A stretch of DNA of 64,000 nt from CBDFNN01 sp965250215 (GTDB lineage Bacteria > Bacteroidota > Rhodothermia > Rhodothermales > DATKEJ01): assembly GCA_965250215.1 (NCBI GenBank), contig CBDFNN010000004.1:1178001-1242000 (forward strand), in the 5' to 3' direction. Every line of letters begins with the position of its first letter. Position 1 is the stretch's first letter. Both the position numbers and the translations under genes were made by a program. Positions 45,210 to 53,666 of the stretch are shown here, piece after piece. The notes under the pieces are model-generated. The model searched no databases. It worked only from the letters and a program-made list of their open reading frames with translations, and was not told the DNA's origin.

Positions 45210-45346
45210 GAAATAGTCGCTAGCGAAGGAATCCTTAGAGCGAGACCGTTTTGCAAACCACGCAATCGCCAGAACAATAAGTGTATAGGCGAGAAAGAGA
45301 AAGAGGGCTGAAGAGCCAGCCGCGCTATGTTCACTGAGGAAAAGAA

Positions 45347-45472
45347 TGTTTTTGGTTTGGGGTTTTTAGTTACTGGTTGGGTTCTGGGTGATGGGTTTTG
45401 CGTTGTGGGTAATACGGAAAACGGAACACTGTACACGGAAAACGGAACACTGTACACGGAAAACGGCTTATT
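45347..45472. repeat. Heptamer array upstream of the symporter gene, with 21-nt tandem core
   Basis: About 18 consecutive 7-nt units in one register, for example ggtttgg, ggttttt, agttact, ggttggg, ttctggg, tgatggg. The 3' part repeats three heptamers as a 21-nt unit (acggaaa, acggaac, actgtac; 45414-45466, 2.5 exact copies). Confidence 0.75.
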
Positions 45473-45776
45473 CCTCCATGACTCGAAGTGCGAAGTAGAT
45501 ACTAAAAAGAGTCGCGCCAAGCCAAGGGACAATAATTCCAAGCCAGACCCAGTTAGGGATGCCAAGACTAAAACCTATGTCGTCACCAGAGCCGAGACCG
45601 TAGGAAAAGCTCAGGCTCCAAATCATGCAGACGAGCCATGAAAGCATAATCCATAAGCCCTCCTGACGATCTCTCAATAGACTGGGGTCGCTCTCCGCTA
45701 TTTCTGGTCGATCTATAATCTTGATGCTTCGGCTATCTATTAAACACTGTTTCAAACATATCTGACCTTCTGACAA
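45468..45776 (-). CDS. Symporter small subunit (DUF997/YhdT-like)
   Basis: Small two-span membrane protein of up to 102 residues. GLWIMLSWLVCMIWSLSFSY and PNWVWLGIIVPWLGATLFSIYFALRVM are typical of the DUF997/YhdT family that accompanies PanF-type sodium symporters. The start is uncertain: TTG at 45776 lies inside an octamer array, another TTG opens the frame near 45755, and a third just precedes RDRQEGLW, where family members usually begin. No in-frame ATG exists upstream of the first span. It ends at the heptamer array that separates it from the large subunit gene. Confidence 0.68.
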   Translation of the reverse strand: MSEGQICLKQCLIDSRSIKIIDRPEIAESDPSLLRDRQEGLWIMLSWLVCMIWSLSFSYGLGSGDDIGFSLGIPNWVWLGIIVPWLGATLFSIYFALRVMEE

Positions 45777-45832
45777 TCTGTTGTTCTGACATTCTGAAAT
45801 CTGCTAGTCAGCTAGTTCTAGAATCAGTTCTG
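45761..45832. repeat. Octamer array (TCTGNNNT)
   Basis: Five clear consecutive 8-nt units, tctgacct, tctgacaa, tctgttgt, tctgacat and tctgaaat (45761-45800). Weaker units (ctgctagt, cagctagt, tctagaat, cagttctg) run in the same register into the 3' end of the RidA gene, whose last codons they encode. The other end covers the possible start of the DUF997 gene. Confidence 0.65.
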
Positions 45833-46271
45833 TCTCCGTTGTAGAAGCGTCAGGCAAGGCTGCCATCCCTACTGCTGAGCGAGCTCCTTTCCCAAGATCC
45901 TCTCCAAATATCTCTATAAGTAATTCGCTGGCACCATTGATTACCAAATGTTGAAATTGGAAATCCGGATCGGAATTGACATAACCCGTAACACGAACAA
46001 CTTTCTTAATCCGGTCGAGTGAGCCAAGCTCATCTATGACGACACGCAAATTGTTGGCCATGCAGAGTCTCGCCGATTTCTGAGCCTCCTCAATGCTTAC
46101 CTCTGACGGGACTTTTCCTTTGAACACCAACTCGCCCTCTGATCTTGGGACGGCACCTGAGACATAAACAGTTTTTCCAGTCACGCATACGTGTCGATAG
46201 ATTGCTGATGGGCCCGATAGGTCATCAAGTGGATAGCCTAGTTCTTCAAGTTTCTTGTCACGTTCTCCCAT
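45804..46271 (-). CDS. RidA/YjgF-family protein
   Basis: A 155-residue member of the RidA (YjgF/YER057c/UK114) superfamily, longer subgroup. Signatures are GKTVYVSGAVPRSEG, SARLCMANNLRVVIDELGSLDRIKKVVRVTGYVNSDPDFQ and the final GKGARSAVGMAALPDAS, containing the Arg that binds carboxylates in enamine/imine deaminases. It should act in the cytoplasm, either removing reactive imines from PLP-enzyme reactions or hydrolysing a pathway imine. It follows the dipeptidase stop by five bases and precedes the symporter genes, so all four are likely one operon. The last residues (ELILELAD) are encoded in octamer-array sequence. Confidence 0.88.
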   Translation of the reverse strand: MGERDKKLEELGYPLDDLSGPSAIYRHVCVTGKTVYVSGAVPRSEGELVFKGKVPSEVSIEEAQKSARLCMANNLRVVIDELGSLDRIKKVVRVTGYVNSDPDFQFQHLVINGASELLIEIFGEDLGKGARSAVGMAALPDASTTETELILELAD

Positions 46272-46276
46272 GAATA

Positions 46277-47494
46277 TTATTCGGGTAAAGAGTTGAGGTA
46301 AAAGCGAATCCAGTTTCCGCTGAATATATCAGAAATTTCGGAGTTGGAGTAATTCCTTGTCGATAAAATGTCCTCCAATTTTTGTAAGTCACAGATTGTC
46401 TTCAAATCCGATGGCGTCTGTTCAGTGCCAAAACCTCCATCAAGATCGGAGCCAATGCCGACCTGCTTTGCGTTGCCTGCTCTTTGACAGATGTAATCGA
46501 TATGATCACTTAGAGTCTCCAAAGTTATGGAATTATTGGAGGTCACACCCCGCTGGTAATCTGGATAAAGCATCCAAGCGTCCAAAGCTACCCCTATCAC
46601 TCCCTTTCGGGAAAAGATTTGGCCTATTTGCCAATCAGATAATTGGCGTTGAGCCGGGACGAGGGTTCTACTGTTGTGGTGGCTCGCTAGGACGGGGCCT
46701 GGGAAGAGTTCAAAGGCCTCGGCCATACTTTGATCACTGAGATGTGTGACATCGAGTGCAATGCCCAGCTCCTCAAAGGCTCTAAGAATGGCTTTACCAC
46801 TTTCACTAATAGGGCCTTCAGTATCGGTGCCATAGGCATGTTGTCCTTGCCCGTAATGAGTGAGACCTGCAGCTCGGAGTCCTTGATCATACCACCAACT
46901 GGCGTCATCGGGGGAGAGGATGGGATCGGTGCCTTCCATGGATAAAAGAACCCCAATGGGGTTTGTGGTTAGTGGTTTGTGGTTAGTGGTTTGGATTTCA
47001 GATTTCAGATTTCGGATATCAGAATTCTGATCCTCCGATCCGGTCCCCGGATACCGGTCCTCGGTTCCCGTTTCCCTTTCGAGATCGGACACCTGGTAAT
47101 TCCTAAGCTCTGATGCGGAGGTGATCAGTTGTATCTCCCCTTTCCTATCGAGTGTCTTGTAATAGGCCAACTGCGACTTGGCGTTGGCGTTGGCAATCTC
47201 TGGAGTCGCGAAATCTAGGTCTGTGCGAAGGACCTCTGTTCTAGCTACTTGACTTGGTCCTGAGCGCGCAAGAATCGTGGCGACGCAAATATGAACCCCG
47301 GCTTTTCTCATTTCCGGAAGTGAAACAGTGCAATTTCCTCGCGACGGATGATCCGTGAACCGAGAGTCTCGCTCGTTCACATTGGCAAGCTCTTGAGCTA
47401 TGTCTCGATCAAAAGAAACAGCATTCCACGCCAAATCGAGGTGAGCATCGAAAATTGTTAGTGGTTTGTGGTTTGTGGTATTGGGTTTGGACAT
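46277..47494 (-). CDS. M19 membrane dipeptidase (renal dipeptidase family) with repeat-encoded insert
   Basis: Zinc dipeptidase of 405 residues. Zinc ligands are visible: HxD in IFDAHLDLAWN, Glu in LLSMEGTDP, and His residues in LDVTHLSDQ and LASHHNSRTL. Homologues cleave D-amino-acid-containing or cysteinyl dipeptides. Two parts are encoded by heptamer repeats: the N-terminal MSKPNTTNHKPLT and an internal stretch of about 40 residues (from RETGTEDRYPG to TTNHKPLTTN) just before the conserved IGVLLSMEG strand. The same TTNHKPLT octapeptide occurs in both. The frame is kept throughout, so the protein may still be active. No signal peptide is present. It heads the run dipeptidase-RidA-symporter. 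Confidence 0.85.
   Translation of the reverse strand: MSKPNTTNHKPLTIFDAHLDLAWNAVSFDRDIAQELANVNERDSRFTDHPSRGNCTVSLPEMRKAGVHICVATILARSGPSQVARTEVLRTDLDFATPEIANANAKSQLAYYKTLDRKGEIQLITSASELRNYQVSDLERETGTEDRYPGTGSEDQNSDIRNLKSEIQTTNHKPLTTNPIGVLLSMEGTDPILSPDDASWWYDQGLRAAGLTHYGQGQHAYGTDTEGPISESGKAILRAFEELGIALDVTHLSDQSMAEAFELFPGPVLASHHNSRTLVPAQRQLSDWQIGQIFSRKGVIGVALDAWMLYPDYQRGVTSNNSITLETLSDHIDYICQRAGNAKQVGIGSDLDGGFGTEQTPSDLKTICDLQKLEDILSTRNYSNSEISDIFSGNWIRFYLNSLPE
46962..47080. repeat. Intragenic heptamer array inside the dipeptidase gene
   Basis: Seventeen 7-nt units in one register: tttgtgg, ttagtgg, tttgtgg, ttagtgg, tttggat, ttcagat, ttcagat, ttcggat, atcagaa, ttctgat, cctccga, tccggtc, cccggat, accggtc, ctcggtt, cccgttt, ccctttc. 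They encode the anomalous internal segment of the protein. Confidence 0.8.
47458..47492. repeat. Heptamer array at the dipeptidase start codon
   Basis: Five 7-nt units (ttagtgg, tttgtgg, tttgtgg, tattggg, tttggac). The first two unit sequences are the same as in the intragenic array 380 bp away. The array covers the first 12 codons and touches the ATG at 47494. Confidence 0.75.
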
Positions 47495-47572
47495 GCAGAA
47501 AGGTATGGATTCCCGCCAAGACTCCTAGAATGGGATGATTCACCGAAGATACTTGTGATAGCAGCGTGAGGA

Positions 47573-49378
47573 CTACTTCACTATCACAAAGCTATCGGAT
47601 ACTCGAAAATCGTTGTTTGCTAGTGTCCAAATATAGAGGCCCTTAGATCTAGGCAGACTCGACTTGATGTCCCAGGTAATCGTCTTGTTGGATCCCTGCG
47701 ATACTGTGTAGCTTCGTTTCTGGACTAGTCGTCCGAGAGTATCATGGATGGTAAAGTGTAAATCACCAGATTGTAGATCGGAAAGTCTGAATGAAACTCG
47801 ATCTTGGGCTGGGTTAGGGTATACATCCACTTTCAGTGTAAGCTGTTCTAGATCGAAACTCTCTGTATCTGTTGAAATCGTTCGGATCCAAGCGATGGCG
47901 CTTTTGATGACGGTATCCACTCCTTCCGAAACGTCTTCTTGCGTGAACCAAACTCTTTCATCGGGTTGCAGCCCTTTGTGACTCAAATATTCGTGCCCCT
48001 CAACGAGGTATTGAACACTGTGTGAACGGGAGGCAAACCAATCCGAACCTAGCAGGGTGACAAAATCTGATCCTGAATTTCCCCCAGGAGCCGGCAGACC
48101 GAAGATTCTTGAATTGGGGTGGAAGGACAGCCGTGTGGCTTCCAGCTCTCCTGCTGAGATCGAGCCCGGACCGATGAGGATAGCGATAGGATGATCGAAG
48201 AAAGTCTGAGGATCGCCCCGAATAACAAGGTTGTTCTCGAATCGCTGAGGATCCGGCTCCATTTCCAAGTAGTCATCGGAATTAGGAACTCGTCGGTCAA
48301 AGCCGACCGTTGGAACAGTCTCATTAAAAAGTAGCTCAAGGCCTTCCTTAGCCAAGGCACCTCCACCGGTGTTGAAACGGAAGTCGAAAATCAGCCCGTC
48401 TACGAGAGAGTTGTTCATCATTTCCGCGACGGCCATCTGGAATTTATTTCGAATATCGTAACGTGCGTCGAAAGACCAGGAGGTGACCGTTATCAAACCG
48501 ATTCTTGTATCATCGATTACATCCCAGCCTACTCTCTCATTTCTGGTCCGGCTCGGCCAGGTCGTTCCTGGAGGGGCGATCTGCTCTTTTCCCCAGAGGA
48601 TTCTTGTCTCTGATGCAAAGACATCAGTCTCGAAATGGAGGGTGTCGCCGGTGGCGTATTTGACAATATCTATCGTGTCAAAAAGATGCCAGTTAAGTCC
48701 GGCCGCCTGCATCGCATAGTAGTAGTCCGCTTCTGGCGTGCTCGCGTTGATTGAGTTTAAAAATAGGGGGAGTTCGGCTTCTAATAGTCTGGGATAGATG
48801 TCCTTCCAAAGAACTCCGTCGTATCCGAGGACTTTGTCTCCCGGAACCAATGAAATCTTATTGCTGGAGAAGGACTCGTAGACCAAGAGTGTCGAATCAG
48901 GAAGGGGAGTAAGTAGAGCGCCAAAACGACGGTTTTGTCCCCATTGTCCAATAATCATTTGGGGTACACCTTTGACCATCGGAGTATTTCTGACAGGAAT
49001 TTCGAATAAATAGGTATGAAGCTCCTGCAATCGATAAGTAAAGTGATTCATAATTGCAGAAAAGCGGCCTCGACTTACTCCTGCGGCAATTTCCGGACGG
49101 TATAGATCTCTTAGTTCATTTATATCGAGCGCAGAGTTGTGGAAGACTCCATATCGGGTATCTATTTCGGTGAACCACGTATCGAACAGGTCGAGTTGCT
49201 CTTCCGTCGTGTATTTTGCCGCCCAGTGATTATCGATTATTGCCCGCCATTCGGCGACACTGAATTCGGCAGATGATTTGCCGTAGGTGTCATTCCAAGA
49301 AAATTGGGCTTGGACAGAAGAGGCAAGGAGGGGAGTGACTATCAGCGCGGATAGAAGAACTCGAAAGACAGATTTCAT
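47573..49378 (-). CDS. Exported S41-family (tail-specific protease-like) protein with T9SS tail
   Basis: A 601-residue secreted protein: signal peptide ...LLASSVQAQ, an N-terminal helical region, a PDZ-like loop (LVPGDKVLGYDGVLWKDI) and an S41 core. The core shows GLIFDFRFNTGGGALAKE and AILIGPGSISAGELEATRLSF, where the Ser of GSISAGE is the likely nucleophile, followed by APGGNSGSDFV. The C-terminus is a T9SS sorting domain (VDVYPNPAQDRVSFRL...HDTLGRLVQKRS...KGLYIWTLA). It is therefore a probable surface peptidase. Transcribed in the same direction as the dipeptidase gene 78 bp downstream, it could supply dipeptides to it, which is an inference from order alone. Confidence 0.82.
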   Translation of the reverse strand: MKSVFRVLLSALIVTPLLASSVQAQFSWNDTYGKSSAEFSVAEWRAIIDNHWAAKYTTEEQLDLFDTWFTEIDTRYGVFHNSALDINELRDLYRPEIAAGVSRGRFSAIMNHFTYRLQELHTYLFEIPVRNTPMVKGVPQMIIGQWGQNRRFGALLTPLPDSTLLVYESFSSNKISLVPGDKVLGYDGVLWKDIYPRLLEAELPLFLNSINASTPEADYYYAMQAAGLNWHLFDTIDIVKYATGDTLHFETDVFASETRILWGKEQIAPPGTTWPSRTRNERVGWDVIDDTRIGLITVTSWSFDARYDIRNKFQMAVAEMMNNSLVDGLIFDFRFNTGGGALAKEGLELLFNETVPTVGFDRRVPNSDDYLEMEPDPQRFENNLVIRGDPQTFFDHPIAILIGPGSISAGELEATRLSFHPNSRIFGLPAPGGNSGSDFVTLLGSDWFASRSHSVQYLVEGHEYLSHKGLQPDERVWFTQEDVSEGVDTVIKSAIAWIRTISTDTESFDLEQLTLKVDVYPNPAQDRVSFRLSDLQSGDLHFTIHDTLGRLVQKRSYTVSQGSNKTITWDIKSSLPRSKGLYIWTLANNDFRVSDSFVIVK

Positions 49379-49490
49379 AGTTTCTGAGATAAGGACTTAT
49401 CATATTTGTAATTCCTGTGGGAATCAAGTCATAAACTGATTCCGCGGGTCTTAGCAAGGTTTTGTCGATCATCCCTCAATCTTTTGAATT

Positions 49491-50408
49491 ATGAAATCAC
49501 TCGTCGCTGTCTTTGCCGTATTGTTCTCTCTTGGATCACTTTTCGCTCAAACAACGGCCGAACGTCTAGGCTATTCGAAAGAGGATCGCCTATTGATTAT
49601 CCATGCCGATGATATTGGTGTCGCGCATTCAGTGAACAGGGCTAGTTTTGATTCCTTTGAAAAGGGAATTATTAATTCGGGATCAGCGATGGTGCCTTGT
49701 CCCTGGTTTCCTGATGTTGCCCAATACGCGCGGGAAAATGAGAATCATGACATTGGCTTGCATCTCACTTTGACGGCGGAGTGGAAGGATTATCGATGGG
49801 ATGGTCAGTTGCCGTCCACTGAAATCTCGTCCTTGATAGATGAGGATGGATATCTCCCTCGAGAGACGGCACCTATTCGTGACTCAGGAAAGCTGGAGGA
49901 GGTGAGAAAAGAGATCGAGGCCCAAGTTGAGCGCTCATTAGAACTCGGTCTTAAGCCGACACATCTGGATTCGCACATGGGGACTCTTTTTCAGTCGCCA
50001 GAATTGGTTCAAATCTATTTCGAGACGGCGCTCAAATATGGAATTCCGGCCTTGCTTCCTCGTATCGACCTTGAGAATGCCGATCCCAATTTGTTGATGG
50101 GAATCGAATCAAAAATGCCTTTGATCGACAAGATCGAAATGGCCGGAGAGAAGGTCTATGCGGAGAACTGGTTCGATTTCTATGCCGATATAGTCCGGAA
50201 TCTCAAACCCGGCATCACAGAGATAATTATTCATGTAGGCTATGATGATTCCGAGTTGCAGGCTGTAATGGAGGATCATCCGGATTACGGATCGGAGTGG
50301 CGGCAGCGTGACTTCGATGTCTTCAATTCTGAAGGAATAAAGGCTCTGATCAAGGAGCAGGGCATCAAAATGATCACCTGGCGAGAGATAGGTACATTGA
50401 TGAATTAG
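49491..50408 (+). CDS. ChbG/YdjC-family exported carbohydrate deacetylase
   Basis: A 305-residue protein with signal peptide (FSLGSLFAQ) and a YdjC/ChbG-type polysaccharide-deacetylase-like barrel. Metal-binding elements are LLIIHADDIGVAHSVN (tandem Asp), HDIGLHLTLTAEW and HLDSHMGTL (His ligands). Characterised relatives remove acetyl groups from chito-oligosaccharides in the cytoplasm; an exported form would act in the periplasm or outside. It is divergent from the S41 gene (112 bp) and lies 37 bp before the T9SS copy-2 gene in the same direction, but no functional link to that gene is evident. Confidence 0.82.
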   Translation: MKSLVAVFAVLFSLGSLFAQTTAERLGYSKEDRLLIIHADDIGVAHSVNRASFDSFEKGIINSGSAMVPCPWFPDVAQYARENENHDIGLHLTLTAEWKDYRWDGQLPSTEISSLIDEDGYLPRETAPIRDSGKLEEVRKEIEAQVERSLELGLKPTHLDSHMGTLFQSPELVQIYFETALKYGIPALLPRIDLENADPNLLMGIESKMPLIDKIEMAGEKVYAENWFDFYADIVRNLKPGITEIIIHVGYDDSELQAVMEDHPDYGSEWRQRDFDVFNSEGIKALIKEQGIKMITWREIGTLMN

Positions 50409-50445
50409 GTCTACAAATGACTTAAATCAAGAACGTCTAATTGGA

Positions 50446-52638
50446 ATGAAAAAAATACTTAGTGGAGTCCCAATTCTTCTTGTAATGCTTGCATTTATGC
50501 CACTTAACAGCGCTCAGGCTCAGTCTGAAAAGCAGTTCACCGTTCAGTGGTTGGACATAGGAGAATATCAGGCCAATTACGTTGAGTCCATTGCTCAGGA
50601 TGAGATCAATGGAGCACCAAATAGCCAGATTTGGCCGGCATACATGAGAAATACTTTCCATGACCGTGCTGAGGGCTTTTGGATTGGTGTTAAAAACTGG
50701 ACCGACCAGCAGGGCACTAGTTGGCCATACTATTCCATGCGTATTGGACCGAGAAGAACTGGAGATAGCTATGTTTTCCCGATTGAAAATAGAATAATTT
50801 CGAACAGTCAACAGACCAAGGTTACTGTAGACGGTGCTGATGCGTTCAAAAACGTAGTAGTTGTTGCCGAGCTTGATACAAGCATTGCTGCTGACCGAAT
50901 AGTTCACACGATTGCCAATACAAGTGTTGGTGTCACCGTGGAAAGGAAAGCTTACGCTTGGGTTAACCAAAACCATGACGATTATCATATCGTAAAATGG
51001 AAGTTTACGAACACTGGTAATACAGACGAAGATGACGAAATTGAATTGCCTGACAACAATTTGACTGACGCACGTTTCTTCTGGATTCACCGTTGGTCAG
51101 GGTCGAATATCGCTGCGTGGAATAACAGTGCAGCTCAGACATGGGGTAAATTCTCCATGATTGACATTGTTGGAGATGGACACGCAATCTATCCAGTAGA
51201 CTTTACTGCCATCTACATGTGGCAAGGTTACGATCCAGTGGTTAGATACCAGCTCACTGGTGGTCCAATCTGGAGAGAGAATCAGTGGTCTGTACCTGGA
51301 GATACTCTTGGTTCACTTTGGGGTGCTACCATGGTTGGAGAAATGTTCTTAGAGACAACTGCTGCTACTGATGGTAGCGATCAGCCTTCAACCTTAAACA
51401 TCAATGACAATGATGAGCCACTTAATTCTGATGGCGCTCCTGAAGAGGACTACTATGAGTTTGGTATCCTCTCAAGAGAAAATCCTGTCTCGCGTATGTG
51501 GCCTCACTATGCCGATCGTGTTGAGCCAGCCGGAAACTTCGATACACCTAGCAATGATGCAGGATTGGGACATTCGGGCGGACATGCTGCTACCGTAGCG
51601 ATTGGACCTTATAATCTCGCCTTTGGTGAGTCCATTGTGTATGTAGTAGTAAAAGGTGTTGGTGGTCTTGAGGCCCAAGCCATGTACGACATAGGACGCA
51701 CGTACAAGTATAATCGAGATGACAGTCAGTTGATCGAATATGATGCGAACCATGATGGCGTTATAAATACAGCTCCCTATGATCCTTCTCAGTATCTAAC
51801 CGGATCTGAGTCAATGACTAAAGGTCAGTGGGCCATGTCTACTAGAGACTCACTCTTTGTTGTGTTTGAAAGAGGAAGAAATGTCTGGAACAATGGAAAG
51901 TTGGCCAGCTACCCAATCCCTCAAGCTCCATTGGCACCTTCTACTTTTAACGTAGTTGGTATGCCAGATCAAATCGAGTTGACATGGGCTCCACAATCAG
52001 GTGGACCTTCAGTTACTGCGTGGGAAGTCTATCGAGCAGAGAAGTTTGATGATTGGATGTACTCTAAGTGTACTAAGCTTGACTTGACTTGTGAAGTTGG
52101 CTATGAGCTGATTGCAAGTCTTCCAGTTGGCGCCACGAGCTATGAGGACAAGAGTGATGGAGACAGAGGAGTTGTTAGAGGAACGGACTATTACTACCAT
52201 GTGGTGGCAGTCGGTGAAACTCAAGCCTCAGATCCTAGAGGTGTTGCAGGTACATTTGGCGGACGTGCTCTAAGAAGTAGTCGTTATATGACCCAAACCT
52301 ACAGGCCGGTTAACTTGAAAAGACTGCCCGGTGATACTATTGAAAAAGCAGTAGTGGTTCCAAATCCGGTTATACTGGGTTCAGATCCAAGGGTGGCCAG
52401 TTTTGACAGGGAGGACGAAATTGCATTCTTTGACATTCCTGGTCGATGTACCATCGAAATATTCACTGAAATAGGTGAGCGCGTGAAAAATATTACGCAC
52501 ACAGATGGTTCTGGAGATGTGAAATGGAATCTGACTACAAGTGCTAGACAGCTTTTGGTAAGTGGTATTTACATAGCGGTAATTACCGACACAAATTCTG
52601 GAGAAAGCGTAATTCGCAAGTTCACAGTTATCCGATAA
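50446..52638 (+). CDS. T9SS-exported fibronectin-type surface protein (copy 2)
   Basis: A 730-residue close paralogue of the gene at 33209, collinear from signal peptide to C-terminus: FTVQWLDIGEYQANYVES, WVNQNHDDYHIVKWKF, a fibronectin III domain (PDQIELTWAPQSGG...YYYHVVAVG) and a T9SS tail (VVPNPVILG...FFDIPGRCTIEIFTE...SGIYIAVI). Divergence is spread along the length and includes many silent changes, so the duplication is not recent, yet the protein is strongly conserved. Here it lacks an upstream receptor gene, and porV behind it is reduced to a remnant. It may rely on the receptor/PorV encoded at 29806-36475 or on others elsewhere. Confidence 0.82.
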   Translation: MKKILSGVPILLVMLAFMPLNSAQAQSEKQFTVQWLDIGEYQANYVESIAQDEINGAPNSQIWPAYMRNTFHDRAEGFWIGVKNWTDQQGTSWPYYSMRIGPRRTGDSYVFPIENRIISNSQQTKVTVDGADAFKNVVVVAELDTSIAADRIVHTIANTSVGVTVERKAYAWVNQNHDDYHIVKWKFTNTGNTDEDDEIELPDNNLTDARFFWIHRWSGSNIAAWNNSAAQTWGKFSMIDIVGDGHAIYPVDFTAIYMWQGYDPVVRYQLTGGPIWRENQWSVPGDTLGSLWGATMVGEMFLETTAATDGSDQPSTLNINDNDEPLNSDGAPEEDYYEFGILSRENPVSRMWPHYADRVEPAGNFDTPSNDAGLGHSGGHAATVAIGPYNLAFGESIVYVVVKGVGGLEAQAMYDIGRTYKYNRDDSQLIEYDANHDGVINTAPYDPSQYLTGSESMTKGQWAMSTRDSLFVVFERGRNVWNNGKLASYPIPQAPLAPSTFNVVGMPDQIELTWAPQSGGPSVTAWEVYRAEKFDDWMYSKCTKLDLTCEVGYELIASLPVGATSYEDKSDGDRGVVRGTDYYYHVVAVGETQASDPRGVAGTFGGRALRSSRYMTQTYRPVNLKRLPGDTIEKAVVVPNPVILGSDPRVASFDREDEIAFFDIPGRCTIEIFTEIGERVKNITHTDGSGDVKWNLTTSARQLLVSGIYIAVITDTNSGESVIRKFTVIR

Positions 52639-52641
52639 ACC

Positions 52642-52700
52642 ATGAAAATTGTTAGTCGGAAAGGCCAGACTAAACACTGGAGAATCAATGGAAGATTTTA
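52642..52700 (+). pseudogene. Remnant of the porV leader and first codons
   Basis: After the stop of copy 2 the sequence repeats the layout found after copy 1: ccgataa, a short spacer, atgaaaa, tcggaaa, then aaacactggagaa and caatg followed by GAAGATT in place of AAAAGATT. Homology stops a few bases later, at the end of the convergent oxidoreductase gene. The whole exported protein-porV pair was therefore duplicated and porV then lost. Confidence 0.7.
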
Positions 52701-53666
52701 GGATTCCGCTTTCGCCGACCTGTAGACCTTCAAGATAGTCTCTATGTTGTCTCGGCTGTCTTCCAAGCTAAGACCCTGCGGCTCTCCATCAATAATGGCT
52801 TTTGCCATATCCTCAATCTCGTAACTGTACAACTCGTCGGCTGTGACTTCAACCTTTCTAGGTGGACCGTCCTTTGGGAATACATCTATTGTACTCTTCT
52901 CTTCCGGTTTAAATGCTTCATCTATTTTGATGACACCTGCCTCTCCGATGAATCCCATTTTCATTCTGAACTGACACCTAAAAGAAGAATCGATTTGCGC
53001 TACGACATCATTCGAGAATACCATTTGAGCCGACATCCACACATCGACGCCAGATTCCAGAATCTGATGGGCTGAAACGGAGCTCGGTTTTGAGCCGGCC
53101 AAGTAGTTCGCGAAGCTCAGCGGGTAGCACCCCACATCCCAGAGACAACCACCGCCCAACTCGGGCTTCAATCTGACATTGCCGCTGTCTTCAAGGGGAA
53201 AAGAAAAGGAGCCTTTTATCATTCGAAGTTTCCCAATTTCTCCGTCATCGATCATCCTCTTCACCAACTTGGTTCGAGGATGATGCAGGTACATGAAGGC
53301 CTCGGCAATGACGACATTATTACGATCCCGTGCCGCGATAATCCTATCAACATCTTCGAGAGAAGTGGCTAGTGGCTTTTCACATAAGACATGCTTGCCG
53401 GCGTCAGCGGCTTTAACAACCCAGTCAGCATGCATGGCATTCGGGAGCGGTATATAGACGACATCGATATCAGGATCGGCCAGGAGAGCATCATAGGAAT
53501 CGAAGGTTCTAGGGATGTCCCATTTAGCGGCGAATGCCTCGGCAGACTCTTTTGACCTACTTGCGACGGCGGATAGTTCGTGCCGCTCGAGAGCCTTAAT
53601 TGGTGGAATAACGGCTTTTGTAATGCGGGCCGTAGAGAGCAGACCCCATCTTAATTTCTTTGACAT
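52698..53666 (-). CDS. Gfo/Idh/MocA-family oxidoreductase
   Basis: NAD(P)-dependent dehydrogenase of 322 residues. A Rossmann N-terminus (LRWGLLSTARITKAVIPPI), the dinucleotide-domain strand DIDVVYIPLPNAMHADWV and the catalytic-lysine motif VLCEKPLATS are intact. The second domain begins near ...AFMYLHHPRTKLVKRMI and contains GGGCLWDVGCYPL, matching the dimeric dihydrodiol dehydrogenase/sugar oxidoreductase subgroup. No signal peptide. The likely role is oxidation or reduction of a sugar or cyclitol; the substrate is unknown. Its ATG abuts a 256-bp octamer array that replaces an ordinary promoter region. Confidence 0.87.
   Translation of the reverse strand: MSKKLRWGLLSTARITKAVIPPIKALERHELSAVASRSKESAEAFAAKWDIPRTFDSYDALLADPDIDVVYIPLPNAMHADWVVKAADAGKHVLCEKPLATSLEDVDRIIAARDRNNVVIAEAFMYLHHPRTKLVKRMIDDGEIGKLRMIKGSFSFPLEDSGNVRLKPELGGGCLWDVGCYPLSFANYLAGSKPSSVSAHQILESGVDVWMSAQMVFSNDVVAQIDSSFRCQFRMKMGFIGEAGVIKIDEAFKPEEKSTIDVFPKDGPPRKVEVTADELYSYEIEDMAKAIIDGEPQGLSLEDSRDNIETILKVYRSAKAES

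Noticed and set aside
45191..45565. Minus-strand open frame of 124 codons containing SVYSVPFSVYSVPF repeats
   Set aside because: It is the heptamer/21-nt repeat read in another frame and overlaps the real symporter frame; no family features.
50437..51090. 217-codon minus-strand open frame opposite the T9SS copy-2 gene
   Set aside because: Antisense shadow of a codon-biased gene; no start context, no family features, and similar shadows occur opposite copy 1.
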